Assembly (NCBI GenBank): GCA_030680175.1
Contig: JAUXWO010000030.1
Coordinates: forward strand, 154,956 to 218,955
Length of the DNA stretch: 64,000 nucleotides
DNA from: Vicinamibacterales bacterium
Lineage (GTDB): Bacteria; Acidobacteriota; Vicinamibacteria; Vicinamibacterales; UBA2999
Direction: 5' to 3'
This document shows, in pieces, positions 33,777 through 41,426 of this stretch. Both the position numbers and the translations under genes were made by a program. The notes beneath the pieces are model-generated. The model did no database searches, was not told the origin of the DNA, and saw nothing but the letters and a program-made list of their open reading frames with translations. The stretch's first letter is position 1, and every line of letters starts with the position of its first letter.

Positions 33777-35006
33777 TCACCGCTCGAAGGCCACGGCGTA
33801 GGTCCGCCCATTGGTCGATGGATCCGAGTTGTCCGGCGTGGACCAGATCAACGTGTCGCACCAGTGGGAGTACTGGCCGGCGCCACGGCTTCGGACATCC
33901 GCGTGCAGGCTGTGGCGGAGGGGGAGCGGGCGGCCGTCCTCGAGCAACACGAGGCGCGACCGGGTGGGCGTGTCCATCGAGTCGGCGATCTCCCGGTGCT
34001 CCGGGAGCCGCGTCTCCCACGCATGCCCCTGCTCCGGTGCGAAGGCGACAAGTGGCCGCACCGTGGCGGCGTCGATCTCGACCGCCTGCACGACGCGGAC
34101 GCCGTGGTCGTCGAACCGCGGCGAGGCAAACGGCCGCCTCGTTCCGACGATGTGGTAGGCGACCGGATCGCGCTCCGACGTGTTCAACGTCACCACGTTC
34201 GTGAAGCCATGCGCGCGAAACCACTCGTGGATGGTCGCCTCCTCGACCACCCAGTTGTAGAAGGGGTTCAGCATGTCCATGTGATTGATCGCGTTGGCCG
34301 GATCGTCGGCGACCTCGTGCACGTAGGCGAGACGCTCGTCGAGGGAGCGCAACGTCTGGTGGTAGTGCCGGCGCTGCCGCAGGACCTCCGGGCTGTTGTG
34401 GTAGGTCGGCGCGTAGACCATCACGTAGAGGGAGCCCCCCGGCCGCACCGTCGCTGCGGCATTGGCGAATGCCAACCGCGGGTCGTGGGTGCACATCACC
34501 ACGCCCCAGCAGATGGCGAAGTCGAACCGCGCGTGCAGGTCCGCGCGGTGGCTGATCTCGAACAGGTCGAGGCGCTCGACGTCGGCGTTGAACCGGCGCA
34601 CGGAGGCGAGGCCGTGCTCGGAGACATCGACCGACTTGACGTGGGCGCCGAGGGCCAGCAGCGCCCGCGTCCAGCGTCCGGCGCCGCAGGCGATGTCGAT
34701 GCAGCGCTTGTCGCGGAAGTACTCGGCGCTGAAGCGGAGATCGAGCGACTGTGCGCCGCCCACCTGACGTTCGACCGCGCGTCCTGTCCCGGACACGAGA
34801 CCCCGATGGCCGGTGAGGTCGTAGACGCGGTCATCGATCCAGGCATCATCCGTCTCGACGCCCGTGTGCCGCGTGAACCCGTCGCGCGCTTCCAGAAAGA
34901 GCTTCCACTGGTCGTCGAACTGCTGGCCGTACTCGACGGGCCCGTACTGGCCGCTGTACGTGTCCTTCCAGATCACGCGATGGTGGTCGAAGTGTGGATT
35001 GATCAC
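33777..35006 (-). CDS. SAM-dependent methyltransferase with C-terminal shared module
   Basis: In this 409-aa protein, residues 90-210 carry a class I methyltransferase fold (CIDIACGAGRWTRALLALG, FDFAICWGVVMCTHDPRLAF, ATVRPGGSLYVMVYAP). Upstream is an unassigned N-terminal segment (FDHHRVIWKDTYSGQYG). The C-terminal 90 residues contain LVLLEDGRPLPLRHSLHADV and YSHWCDTLIWSTPDNSDPST, the shared module. It overlaps the sulfotransferase stop by four bases. Confidence 0.82.
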   Translation of the reverse strand: MINPHFDHHRVIWKDTYSGQYGPVEYGQQFDDQWKLFLEARDGFTRHTGVETDDAWIDDRVYDLTGHRGLVSGTGRAVERQVGGAQSLDLRFSAEYFRDKRCIDIACGAGRWTRALLALGAHVKSVDVSEHGLASVRRFNADVERLDLFEISHRADLHARFDFAICWGVVMCTHDPRLAFANAAATVRPGGSLYVMVYAPTYHNSPEVLRQRRHYHQTLRSLDERLAYVHEVADDPANAINHMDMLNPFYNWVVEEATIHEWFRAHGFTNVVTLNTSERDPVAYHIVGTRRPFASPRFDDHGVRVVQAVEIDAATVRPLVAFAPEQGHAWETRLPEHREIADSMDTPTRSRLVLLEDGRPLPLRHSLHADVRSRGAGQYSHWCDTLIWSTPDNSDPSTNGRTYAVAFER

Positions 35007-36046
35007 GGCGTGGCTCCGAGGGTCTCGACGGGGGGACGCTGCCGCAGCGTCGTCACGACGCCCGGTGCGGCGACGGCCCAGTCGGCGGTGTAGCGGCGCC
35101 CGTTCGTGTTGGGGTCGCTGTTGTCGCTCGTGGAGAACACGACCGCGTGCTCCCAGTGCGAGAAGCGGCCCCGGCCGGTCGTGCGCACGTCGTCATGGAG
35201 CGCATGCGCGTGCGGCAGCGGCCGGCCGTCCTCGTAGAGCTGCAGCGGCGAGCGGCACGGGAACTCCTGCGTGTCTGCCAGATGCACGACGGCAGGCACG
35301 GGTGCGCGCCAGGCCACGCCGCCGGCGGGCGTGAAGGGGCCCGGGCCGAGGGCGATCGGGACGAGACGCTCCCCGTGTGTGGTGGGGGAATCCGGCGACG
35401 GCGCCTCCCGCGTGTAGCCGTAGCGCTCGTACCCCCGGCGTTCGGAGGCCTCGACGTCCTGCCGCAGCGCCGGCGCAAGCGACACGGAGGCCTCGTCGCT
35501 CACGTTGACGCGCGCGCGACGACGCAGGCTGGCGGCCGGGAGGGCGATGCCGAGCGTCGCGAAGACGGCCGCGAGGTCCTCGGCCATGGTCTCCTGCCGG
35601 CCGACGAAGTGGGCGTCACCCGCGTAGTAGTCAAAGAGATCGCTGACGAAGCCCGGCCGGCGGGTCAGGACGTTCTCGATGAAGCGGGTGAAGTCCGGCG
35701 CGCCAAGCCCGTTCAGCTCGACCGACGGGTTCCACGCCTCCTCGTCCTCGTCCCAGGTGGGCCAGCCGCGTGCGACGTTCATCCGGTACCAGGACTCATA
35801 CCAACGCAGTGGATGCCGGACGAAGCAGAACTTGAAGAGGGGGCGATTCGGCCGGTCGTAGCGATGGGGCACCTGGAGCAGCCGCTCGAGCGGCGCGAGC
35901 TGGCGTGGCCCGGCGTGCTTGCCCCCGATGTGGGCGTACACGAGGTCGTGTGCGTCCAGAACGTCCCGGACCCAGTTGCCCCCCGTCTTCGGGACGTGGA
36001 GGAACAGACCGCCGCACTTGAGGAGTGTCGCCATCGGGATGCACAT
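35003..36046 (-). CDS. Sulfotransferase family protein with C-terminal shared module
   Basis: In this protein of about 347 aa, the N-terminal LFLHVPKTGGNWVRDVL matches the 5'-phosphosulfate-binding loop of PAPS-dependent sulfotransferases, and FCFVRHPLRWYESWYRMN matches the 3'-phosphate-binding motif. Residues 245-345 form the shared module (LQLYEDGRPLPHAHALHDDV; RFSHWEHAVVFSTSDNSDPN). It would sulfate a sugar of the surface or flagellar glycan. The start is uncertain: MCIPMATLLKCGG is used, an ATG four codons later is possible, and the ORF track's GTG has its purine-rich stretch too close. It is the first gene of the minus-strand cluster. Confidence 0.78.
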   Translation of the reverse strand: MCIPMATLLKCGGLFLHVPKTGGNWVRDVLDAHDLVYAHIGGKHAGPRQLAPLERLLQVPHRYDRPNRPLFKFCFVRHPLRWYESWYRMNVARGWPTWDEDEEAWNPSVELNGLGAPDFTRFIENVLTRRPGFVSDLFDYYAGDAHFVGRQETMAEDLAAVFATLGIALPAASLRRRARVNVSDEASVSLAPALRQDVEASERRGYERYGYTREAPSPDSPTTHGERLVPIALGPGPFTPAGGVAWRAPVPAVVHLADTQEFPCRSPLQLYEDGRPLPHAHALHDDVRTTGRGRFSHWEHAVVFSTSDNSDPNTNGRRYTADWAVAAPGVVTTLRQRPPVETLGATP

Positions 36047-36184
36047 GTATCGTCGGCCGGCCGACGGTCGGGTCGGACGGACGACAGCCGTTGTCACGCT
36101 CCCGCTGACAATCAGGGATCAACGGGGGAGCCGACCGCGGTAGTGCAAGGCGGATGCCGGGCGGTGAATCGCGTCAGCGCGGGG

Positions 36185-36580
36185 TCAGCCCCGTGGCGCG
36201 TCGTGTACGCAGACCGAGAAGGCCTCGGTCGTCTCGGCGAGCCGTTCGGCCAGCATCACAAGAAGCTTGCGTGTGACGGTAGGGTGATGGGTGATGAGAT
36301 CGTCCAGGTCGGCCGTGAGGTAGAGCACGTCGGCATCATCGAGCGCGACGAGCGACGCCGTGCGCGGGCGCTGCAGGATGCCGCTCAGCTCGCCGAACAC
36401 CACGCCCGGTTCGTCGAAGACCTCGATCTCGGCGCCGCCCTTGAACACGCCGATCCGCCCCGACTGCAGGACGAACCACCCGAAGTCCACCTCGCCCTCG
36501 CGGCTGAGGGTGCTGCCCTTCGGGTAGTGCCGCCGGCCTGGCGCGACCGGCGCGGCCGCCGCCTCGGCGTGTGGGGCCAT
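36185..36580 (-). CDS. Cyclic-nucleotide-binding domain protein (stand-alone)
   Basis: This 131-aa protein is nearly all one cNMP-binding beta-roll (STLSREGEVDFGWFVLQSGR, VVFGELSGILQRPRTASLVA with the phosphate-binding FGE...R-T-A-S pattern). There is no DNA-binding domain, so it is not a full Crp regulator. The start at MAPHAEA follows the upstream gene by four bases. It is likely a sensor subunit that responds to cAMP or a related ligand and partners with another protein; the partner is unknown. Confidence 0.82.
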   Translation of the reverse strand: MAPHAEAAAAPVAPGRRHYPKGSTLSREGEVDFGWFVLQSGRIGVFKGGAEIEVFDEPGVVFGELSGILQRPRTASLVALDDADVLYLTADLDDLITHHPTVTRKLLVMLAERLAETTEAFSVCVHDAPRG

Positions 36581-36584
36581 CGGA

Positions 36585-37145
36585 CTACGCCGCCATCGCG
36601 ACGCCGTCTTCGGGCGACGGGTCGAACTGCAGCGCGACGAAGTCCGGCTGACGGCTCCAGGGGCCGAAGGTGCCACTGTCCACGCGCGCAAACGGCGAGA
36701 GCACCCGGCTCACCTCCCCGAGCGCACGCGCCGTGTCGGCCGACGCGCGGCCCGCGGGCAGCACGAACAGCACGCGCCGGCACGCGAGCTGATGCGCCAG
36801 CCGCACCGCCGCCCGCAGCTCGGCAGGGCGCAGCCCGGCGCCGAGGCTCACGACCCCCAGATCCGCCGCGTCCTCGGGCGACGCCGTCGTCGCCGACCGC
36901 ACCCGCAGGGCATCCACGCAGGCGGCCGGGCCGAGCCGCGCGCCCGTGCGCGAGGCCAGACGAAACAGGTCGTCGCCCCCCGGCAGCGTCACGTAGACGA
37001 CATCGATCGACGGCTCGCCGGCCAGCCCGGCGCACGCGCCGAGGACGGCAGCCAGGTGGGGCTGGTGGCCCGGGAGGTCAGCGGCCGGCAGTCGAAGCCG
37101 CGTCGCCGGGGTGCGGGGCCAGACGGCGTGCAAGTTCGAGTTCAT
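36585..37145 (-). CDS. Hypothetical protein between response regulator and cNMP-binding gene
   Basis: This 186-aa soluble protein was not recognised. It has an alpha/beta pattern (SIDVVYVTLPGGDDLFRLAS, CRRVLFVLPAGRASAD) with an Ala/Arg-rich composition and no signal peptide. Its start lies inside the end of the response-regulator gene (68-nt overlap), suggesting coupled expression. It may act with the cNMP-binding protein that follows by four bases. Confidence 0.6.
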   Translation of the reverse strand: MNSNLHAVWPRTPATRLRLPAADLPGHQPHLAAVLGACAGLAGEPSIDVVYVTLPGGDDLFRLASRTGARLGPAACVDALRVRSATTASPEDAADLGVVSLGAGLRPAELRAAVRLAHQLACRRVLFVLPAGRASADTARALGEVSRVLSPFARVDSGTFGPWSRQPDFVALQFDPSPEDGVAMAA

Positions 37146-37578
37146 TTTGCAATCCTCGGATCATCTCGGTGGAAATCTCCTGCAGGCCGCGCTGCTGCGC
37201 CCGCAGGCTGGCGATCGTCTGGAGCCGCGAGGCCGCCAGGCCCACCCGCAGCCGCAGCTCCTCCATGCGGAAGGGCTTGAGCAACAGGTCTGATGCGCCC
37301 GCGCCGAGGACCTCGTCCAGCGGATAGCGGGCCGCGTAGCCCGTGATCACGATGGCCATCAGGTCCGGATATTTGGCGCGGGCGAGCCGCACCAGCTCCA
37401 GCCCGTCCGGGGCCGGCATCGAGATGTCGGTGATCAGCAGATCCACCGGCTCCCGATCGACGTGGTTGAGCGCGTCGAGCGATCGTGTACACGCGGTCAC
37501 CTCGTGGCCGTCCTGCCGGCAGACGCCGGCCAGCATGTCCACGATATCCGCCTCGTCGTCGACGATCAGAATTCGCAT
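37078..37578 (-). CDS. Single-domain response regulator with helical tail
   Basis: This 166-aa protein has a receiver domain at residues 1-120 with phosphoacceptor Asp51 (LLITDISMPAPDG), acidic pocket VDDEAD and Lys in LLLKPF. A helical tail follows (LQTIASLRAQQRGLQEIS). There is no DNA-binding output. The sigma-28-like -10 box ends only nine bases before the ATG, so this mRNA could be nearly leaderless. It is divergent from the HD-GYP response regulator. Confidence 0.88.
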   Translation of the reverse strand: MRILIVDDEADIVDMLAGVCRQDGHEVTACTRSLDALNHVDREPVDLLITDISMPAPDGLELVRLARAKYPDLMAIVITGYAARYPLDEVLGAGASDLLLKPFRMEELRLRVGLAASRLQTIASLRAQQRGLQEISTEMIRGLQNELELARRLAPHPGDAASTAGR

Positions 37579-37586
37579 CGTTCCCC

Positions 37587-37613
37587 CAATCGGCCCCGGC
37601 CGCCGATTCTTGA
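37587..37613 (-). promoter_or_regulatory. Sigma-28-type promoter of the minus-strand response regulator
   Basis: The minus strand reads TCAAG-N15-CCGATTG, matching the flagellin promoter spacing. A second site of the same type faces the other way 67 bp further on, giving a divergent pair. Confidence 0.6.
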
Positions 37614-37679
37614 ATCCCTCCTGGCGCAAAGTGCGCTGGTGCAAAGTGCTGACCAGTTCCGGGGGTGTCGGAAAACCGT

Positions 37680-37706
37680 TCAAGTTCTCCGCCCCGTTGC
37701 CGAATG
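37680..37706 (+). promoter_or_regulatory. Sigma-28-type promoter upstream of the HD-GYP response regulator
   Basis: TCAAG-N15-CCGAATG has one change in the -10 box and lies about 185 bp before the ATG. It is weaker than the other sites because of that change and the long leader. Apart from the two promoters, the 37579-37889 gap shows nothing gene-like. Confidence 0.45.
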
Positions 37707-37889
37707 TTTTCCTGAGGCACGAAACGTCCACCCCCCAGATGGGCGACCTCGTGCCGGCGGAGCCGGCGTGTCCGGGCACGGCCCCGGGCGTCAGGCCGAC
37801 GGCTTCCTTCCGGTCGTGAACGACGGCGGCGCCCAGCCCTGCCCGGTGGACGACGTACGTGTCGGCAGGCGAAACAGACGGGACGGAAC

Positions 37890-38924
37890 ATGAGCGGAAA
37901 CATTCTGGTGGTGGACGACGAAGAAGCCGTCCGCGAGATGATGGGCGAGTGGCTGGAGGCGGAAGGCTACCGCTGCTCGCTGGCCGGCGCGGCCGACGAG
38001 GCACTGGACGCGGTCGCGAATCAACCGTCGGTGGATGTGGCCCTGCTCGACCTGGCCCTGCCGGGCGAAGACGGCGTCTGGCTGGCCCGGCGCCTGCGCG
38101 AGCGCCAGCACGACATCGCCTTGATCATGTGCACGGGCTGGCAGAGCTTCGATGCGGCGGTCGAAGGCATGCGCGTCGGCATCATGGATTACCTGCTCAA
38201 GCCGTTCAGCCGCGCCGAACTGCTCGAGGCGGTGGGGCGCGCGGTGAAGTGGCGCCAGGAGGCGCGGCAGGCGGCCGACGCGCGCGACGCCCTCCGCGAC
38301 TCGATTGACACCCGGACGCGGGCGATGGTGGCGGCGCTCCGAAGCGGCGACACCGTGTCGCGCGCCGGACTCGAGCGACTGATGGCGGAATTGGCCGCGG
38401 ACTACCCCGAGGCGGCCGCCCACGCGACGCGCGTGGCGCGGATGGCGGTGACACTCGGGGAAGCCCTCAGGCTCGACCGCCCTACCCTCGAGGCGGTGGA
38501 CCGCGCCGCGCTCGTCCACGATATCGGGAAGCTCGCGCTGCCGCCGTCGCTGCTCCTCAAGCCGGGCGCCTTCAGCGACGACGAGATCCAGGTCCTGCGG
38601 ACGCATCCGCAGGTCGCCTACAACGTGCTGTCCGTGGCCCCGCCGTTGCGGGAGACCGCCGACATCGTGCTCGCGTCGCACGAGGCGTGGGACGGCTCCG
38701 GCTATCCGCGCGGGCTCAAGGGTGAGGACATCCCGCTCGCGGCGCGCCTCATCGCCGTCGTCGACAGCTACGACGCGCTGACGTGGACGGGGCGCATGCG
38801 CGATCCGGTCAGCGCGTCGCAGGCGGGCGCGGAGCTCGTACGCGCGGCCGGCAGCCGCTTCGATCCGCGCATGGTTCAGGCCTGGCTGCGGGCCCTCGAC
38901 ACCGAATCGGTCGTCGTTCACTAG
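37890..38924 (+). CDS. Response regulator with HD-GYP cyclic-di-GMP phosphodiesterase domain
   Basis: In this 344-aa protein, the receiver domain (residues 4-120) has phosphoacceptor Asp54 (VALLDLALPGEDG). The HD-GYP domain has HATRVARMA, HDIGK at 210-214 and HEAWDGSGYPRGLKGEDI. The usual HHExxDGxGYP is here SHExxDGxGYP, so one of the metal-binding His positions is Ser. It would hydrolyse c-di-GMP and thereby favour motility. Its location with stator and chemotaxis genes supports that role; the His change could lower activity. Confidence 0.88.
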   Translation: MSGNILVVDDEEAVREMMGEWLEAEGYRCSLAGAADEALDAVANQPSVDVALLDLALPGEDGVWLARRLRERQHDIALIMCTGWQSFDAAVEGMRVGIMDYLLKPFSRAELLEAVGRAVKWRQEARQAADARDALRDSIDTRTRAMVAALRSGDTVSRAGLERLMAELAADYPEAAAHATRVARMAVTLGEALRLDRPTLEAVDRAALVHDIGKLALPPSLLLKPGAFSDDEIQVLRTHPQVAYNVLSVAPPLRETADIVLASHEAWDGSGYPRGLKGEDIPLAARLIAVVDSYDALTWTGRMRDPVSASQAGAELVRAAGSRFDPRMVQAWLRALDTESVVVH

Positions 38925-38933
38925 CCGGGCTGA

Positions 38934-38968
38934 GAGCTGATAGCCGATAGCGGATCGCGGAAAGCCCA
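38934..38968. repeat. Short degenerate heptamer repeat
   Basis: GAGCTGATAGCCGATAGCGGATCGCGGAAAGC shows 7-bp periodicity (GATAGCC, GATAGCG, GATCGCG, GAAAGCC). It is a much shorter relative in style of the 20-kb array, in the gap before the next gene. Confidence 0.5.
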
Positions 38969-38978
38969 AGGATCTGAC

Positions 38979-39581
38979 GTGGAAGTACGCGGAATCATCC
39001 ACGATCTCAACAACGCGTTGACGACCGTGCTGGGTCATGCGGAGTGGCTGCTCTCGCTCGAGCCCGAGGGCAGCCCCAGGCACCGCGAGGCGGACGCGAT
39101 CCGCGCGGCCGCCGAGAACGCCGCGCGCCTGACCCGGGATCTGCGCGAGTGGGTCCGCGCCGGCGCCCCCGCGCCCCCCGCCAGGGCGAACGTGCCGCTG
39201 GCGCCGATGGAGCCGCCACGGCTGCCGCACGCCGGGCGCCGCCTGCTGCTCGTCGACGATCAGCCGGAGGTACGCGACAGCCTGGCCGAGATGCTGCGGC
39301 TGCTCGGGCACGACGTGACGACAGCCGCCAACGGACGGGAAGGGCTGCAGCGGCTGGTCGAGCGGCCCATCGATCTCATCCTGACCGACTTCAGCATGCC
39401 CGACATGGACGGGCTGGCCCTGGCGATGCAGGCGGGCCGGTTGCGCCCCGGCGTGCCGGTGCTCCTGCTCACGGGCTGGGGGCACGAGATCGAAGGGCGG
39501 CCCGAGGCCATCTGCGGCGTCCTCCCCAAACCCGTCACCCTGCGGGACCTGCGCAACGCCGTCGAGCGCGCGGCCGCGTGA
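38979..39581 (+). CDS. Histidine-box (DHp-like) plus receiver protein lacking a kinase domain
   Basis: In this 200-aa protein, residues 1-65 resemble the dimerisation/phosphoacceptor helices of histidine kinases (GIIHDLNNALTTVLGHAEWL, His8) and residues 85-200 are a receiver (LLLVDDQPEVRDSLAEMLRL; acceptor Asp in LILTDFSMPDMDG). No ATPase domain lies between them. The first helix starts at the very beginning of the protein, so this may be a phosphotransfer protein derived from a hybrid kinase. Confidence 0.8.
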   Translation: MEVRGIIHDLNNALTTVLGHAEWLLSLEPEGSPRHREADAIRAAAENAARLTRDLREWVRAGAPAPPARANVPLAPMEPPRLPHAGRRLLLVDDQPEVRDSLAEMLRLLGHDVTTAANGREGLQRLVERPIDLILTDFSMPDMDGLALAMQAGRLRPGVPVLLLTGWGHEIEGRPEAICGVLPKPVTLRDLRNAVERAAA

Positions 39582-39612
39582 CGCCGCCGCGTGCGCCCGG
39601 CGTGCGCCGCAC

Positions 39613-39640
39613 TCAAGCGCACGCGCACAGGTGCCGATTC
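39613..39640 (+). promoter_or_regulatory. Sigma-28-type promoter of motA (set 2)
   Basis: TCAAG-N16-CCGATTC lies 57 bp before the motA ATG. Boxes match the flagellin promoters, with one extra spacer base. Confidence 0.6.
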
Positions 39641-39696
39641 CTGGTGCGTGGCCGGCCCTGCAGGTGCAGGCGCCATGGCGCCGGAGCGAAGCCCCT

Positions 39697-40581
39697 ATGC
39701 TCGTAATCGTTGGAAGCGTGATCGTGGTTGTTGCCGTCGGTGGCGGCTACCTGATGCACGGCGGCGTCCTCGGCGTCCTCTGGCAGCCGTCCGAGGTCAT
39801 CATCATCTGTGGCTCGGCGCTCGGCGCGCTGCTGATTGCCACGCCCGTGGCGGTGATCAAGCGGATCTTCGGGCAGAGCGCCGCCATGCTCAAGGGGGGC
39901 TTCACGAAGAACGACTATCTCGAACTGCTGGGCCTCCAGTACCAGCTCTTCAAGCTGGTACAGCAGTCGGGCGTCATGGCGCTCGAGGCGCACTTCGACG
40001 ATCCGGCCAAGAGCACCATCCTGTCGCGTTACCCGAACTTCCTGTCCCGGCACCACGCCCTCGACTTCCTGGCCGATTCCGTCAAGGTGATCATCATCGG
40101 CGGTATCTCGGCCTTCGACCTCGAGAGCCTGATGGATGAGGACATCGAGGTGCACCACCACGAGGAGCTGAAGCCGTCGTCGGCGCTGCGCGGCACGGCC
40201 GATGCGCTGCCCGGCCTCGGCATCGTCGCGGCGGTGCTCGGCATCGTGATCACGATGGGCGCCATCGACGGGCCGCCCGCGGAGATCGGCCACAAGGTGG
40301 CCGCCGCGCTCGTCGGCACCTTCCTCGGGATCTTCCTGTGCTACGGGTTCGTGGGGCCGATGGCCACCGCGATGGAGTCGCGCATCGGCGACGACGGCCG
40401 CTACATCCAGTGCATCAAGACGGGATTGCTGGCGGTCTACAAGGGCTTCCCGCCGTCGATCGCCGTCGAGTTCGCGCGCCGCGTGCTCCCGAGCGACGTG
40501 CGCCCGAGCTTCGATGCGACCGAGGAGTTCTGCAAGGCGCTTGGGAAGGCCGATCAGGCGCAGGTGGCCGAGGCGGCCTGA
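39697..40581 (+). CDS. motA: Flagellar stator protein MotA (set 2)
   Basis: This 294-aa protein has the length and order of E. coli-type MotA. Two N-terminal membrane helices (MLVIVGSVIVVVAVGGGYLM, IIICGSALGALLIAT) and a charged cytoplasmic loop (ALEAHFDDPAKSTILSRYPN) precede two helices (LPGLGIVAAVLGIVITMGAI, AAALVGTFLGIFLCYGFVG). The Pro in PGLG is the usual torque-linked proline. The ORF track begins 22 codons upstream, but the start here follows the promoter and matches family length. It overlaps motB. Confidence 0.93.
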   Translation: MLVIVGSVIVVVAVGGGYLMHGGVLGVLWQPSEVIIICGSALGALLIATPVAVIKRIFGQSAAMLKGGFTKNDYLELLGLQYQLFKLVQQSGVMALEAHFDDPAKSTILSRYPNFLSRHHALDFLADSVKVIIIGGISAFDLESLMDEDIEVHHHEELKPSSALRGTADALPGLGIVAAVLGIVITMGAIDGPPAEIGHKVAAALVGTFLGIFLCYGFVGPMATAMESRIGDDGRYIQCIKTGLLAVYKGFPPSIAVEFARRVLPSDVRPSFDATEEFCKALGKADQAQVAEAA

Positions 40582-41372
40582 TGGCCAAGGTCGACCCCGT
40601 CATCATCGTCCGCAAGAAGAAGGGCGGACATCACGGCCACCACGGCGGCGCCTGGAAGGTGGCGTACGCCGACTTCGTCACCGCGATGATGGCGTTCTTC
40701 CTCGTGCTGTGGATTGTGGGGCAGAGCGATCCGGTCAAGGCCGGCGTCTCCGGCTACTTCCGCGATCCGAAGGGCTTCGAGGAGATGCACCGGAACTCGA
40801 GCCTGCTCGACGGCGCGGGCGAGGGCCTGATGCCGTCGGCGGCACCGTCCGTGGATGCGGCCGCGGCCGTGCGCCGGAACCTCGAGGAGATGGCCGGGAA
40901 GATTCGGGACTCGCTGGCGGCCCAACCGGCGCTCAAGTCGCTCTCGGACCAGATCGAGATTCAGATGACCAACGAGGGGCTCCGCATCGAGCTGCTCGAG
41001 TCGTCGAACATCAGCTTCTTCGATACGGGCAGCGCCGTGCTTCGTCCGGAGAGCGAGCGGATCCTGGCGGTGATCGCCGCAGAGATCGGACGGTCGGGCC
41101 GGCCGGTGGTCGTCGAAGGCCACACCGACAGCCGGCAGTACACCAACCCCGACTGGTACACCAACTGGGAGCTCTCGACCGACCGCGCGAACTCGGCCCG
41201 GCGGGTGATGCTCCGCGGCGGCCTCGCCACGGGGCAGCTGTACGGCGTGCGCGGCTACGCGGACACGCGGCTGCGCGTGCCGGGCAACGCCCTGGATCCG
41301 AGAAACCGGCGCGTGTCGATCATCGTGCGCACCATGGGCGATGACGAGGACGGGTTGCCGGTGGCGCCCTGA
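40581..41372 (+). CDS. motB: Flagellar stator protein MotB (set 2)
   Basis: This 263-aa protein has a basic N-terminus, a single membrane helix with the ion-binding Asp (YADFVTAMMAFFLVLWIVG), a plug/linker, and an OmpA-like domain (VVEGHTDSRQYTNPDWYTNW, NRRVSIIV). The helix is of the MotB type, unlike the MotD-like helix of the 15.9-kb copy. It shares an ATG-TGA overlap with motA. Confidence 0.93.
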   Translation: MAKVDPVIIVRKKKGGHHGHHGGAWKVAYADFVTAMMAFFLVLWIVGQSDPVKAGVSGYFRDPKGFEEMHRNSSLLDGAGEGLMPSAAPSVDAAAAVRRNLEEMAGKIRDSLAAQPALKSLSDQIEIQMTNEGLRIELLESSNISFFDTGSAVLRPESERILAVIAAEIGRSGRPVVVEGHTDSRQYTNPDWYTNWELSTDRANSARRVMLRGGLATGQLYGVRGYADTRLRVPGNALDPRNRRVSIIVRTMGDDEDGLPVAP

Positions 41373-41426
41373 TGGGCGTCATGGAACGGCTGGCGACCTC
41401 CGGGTCGCGGTAGTACGATAGCGACG

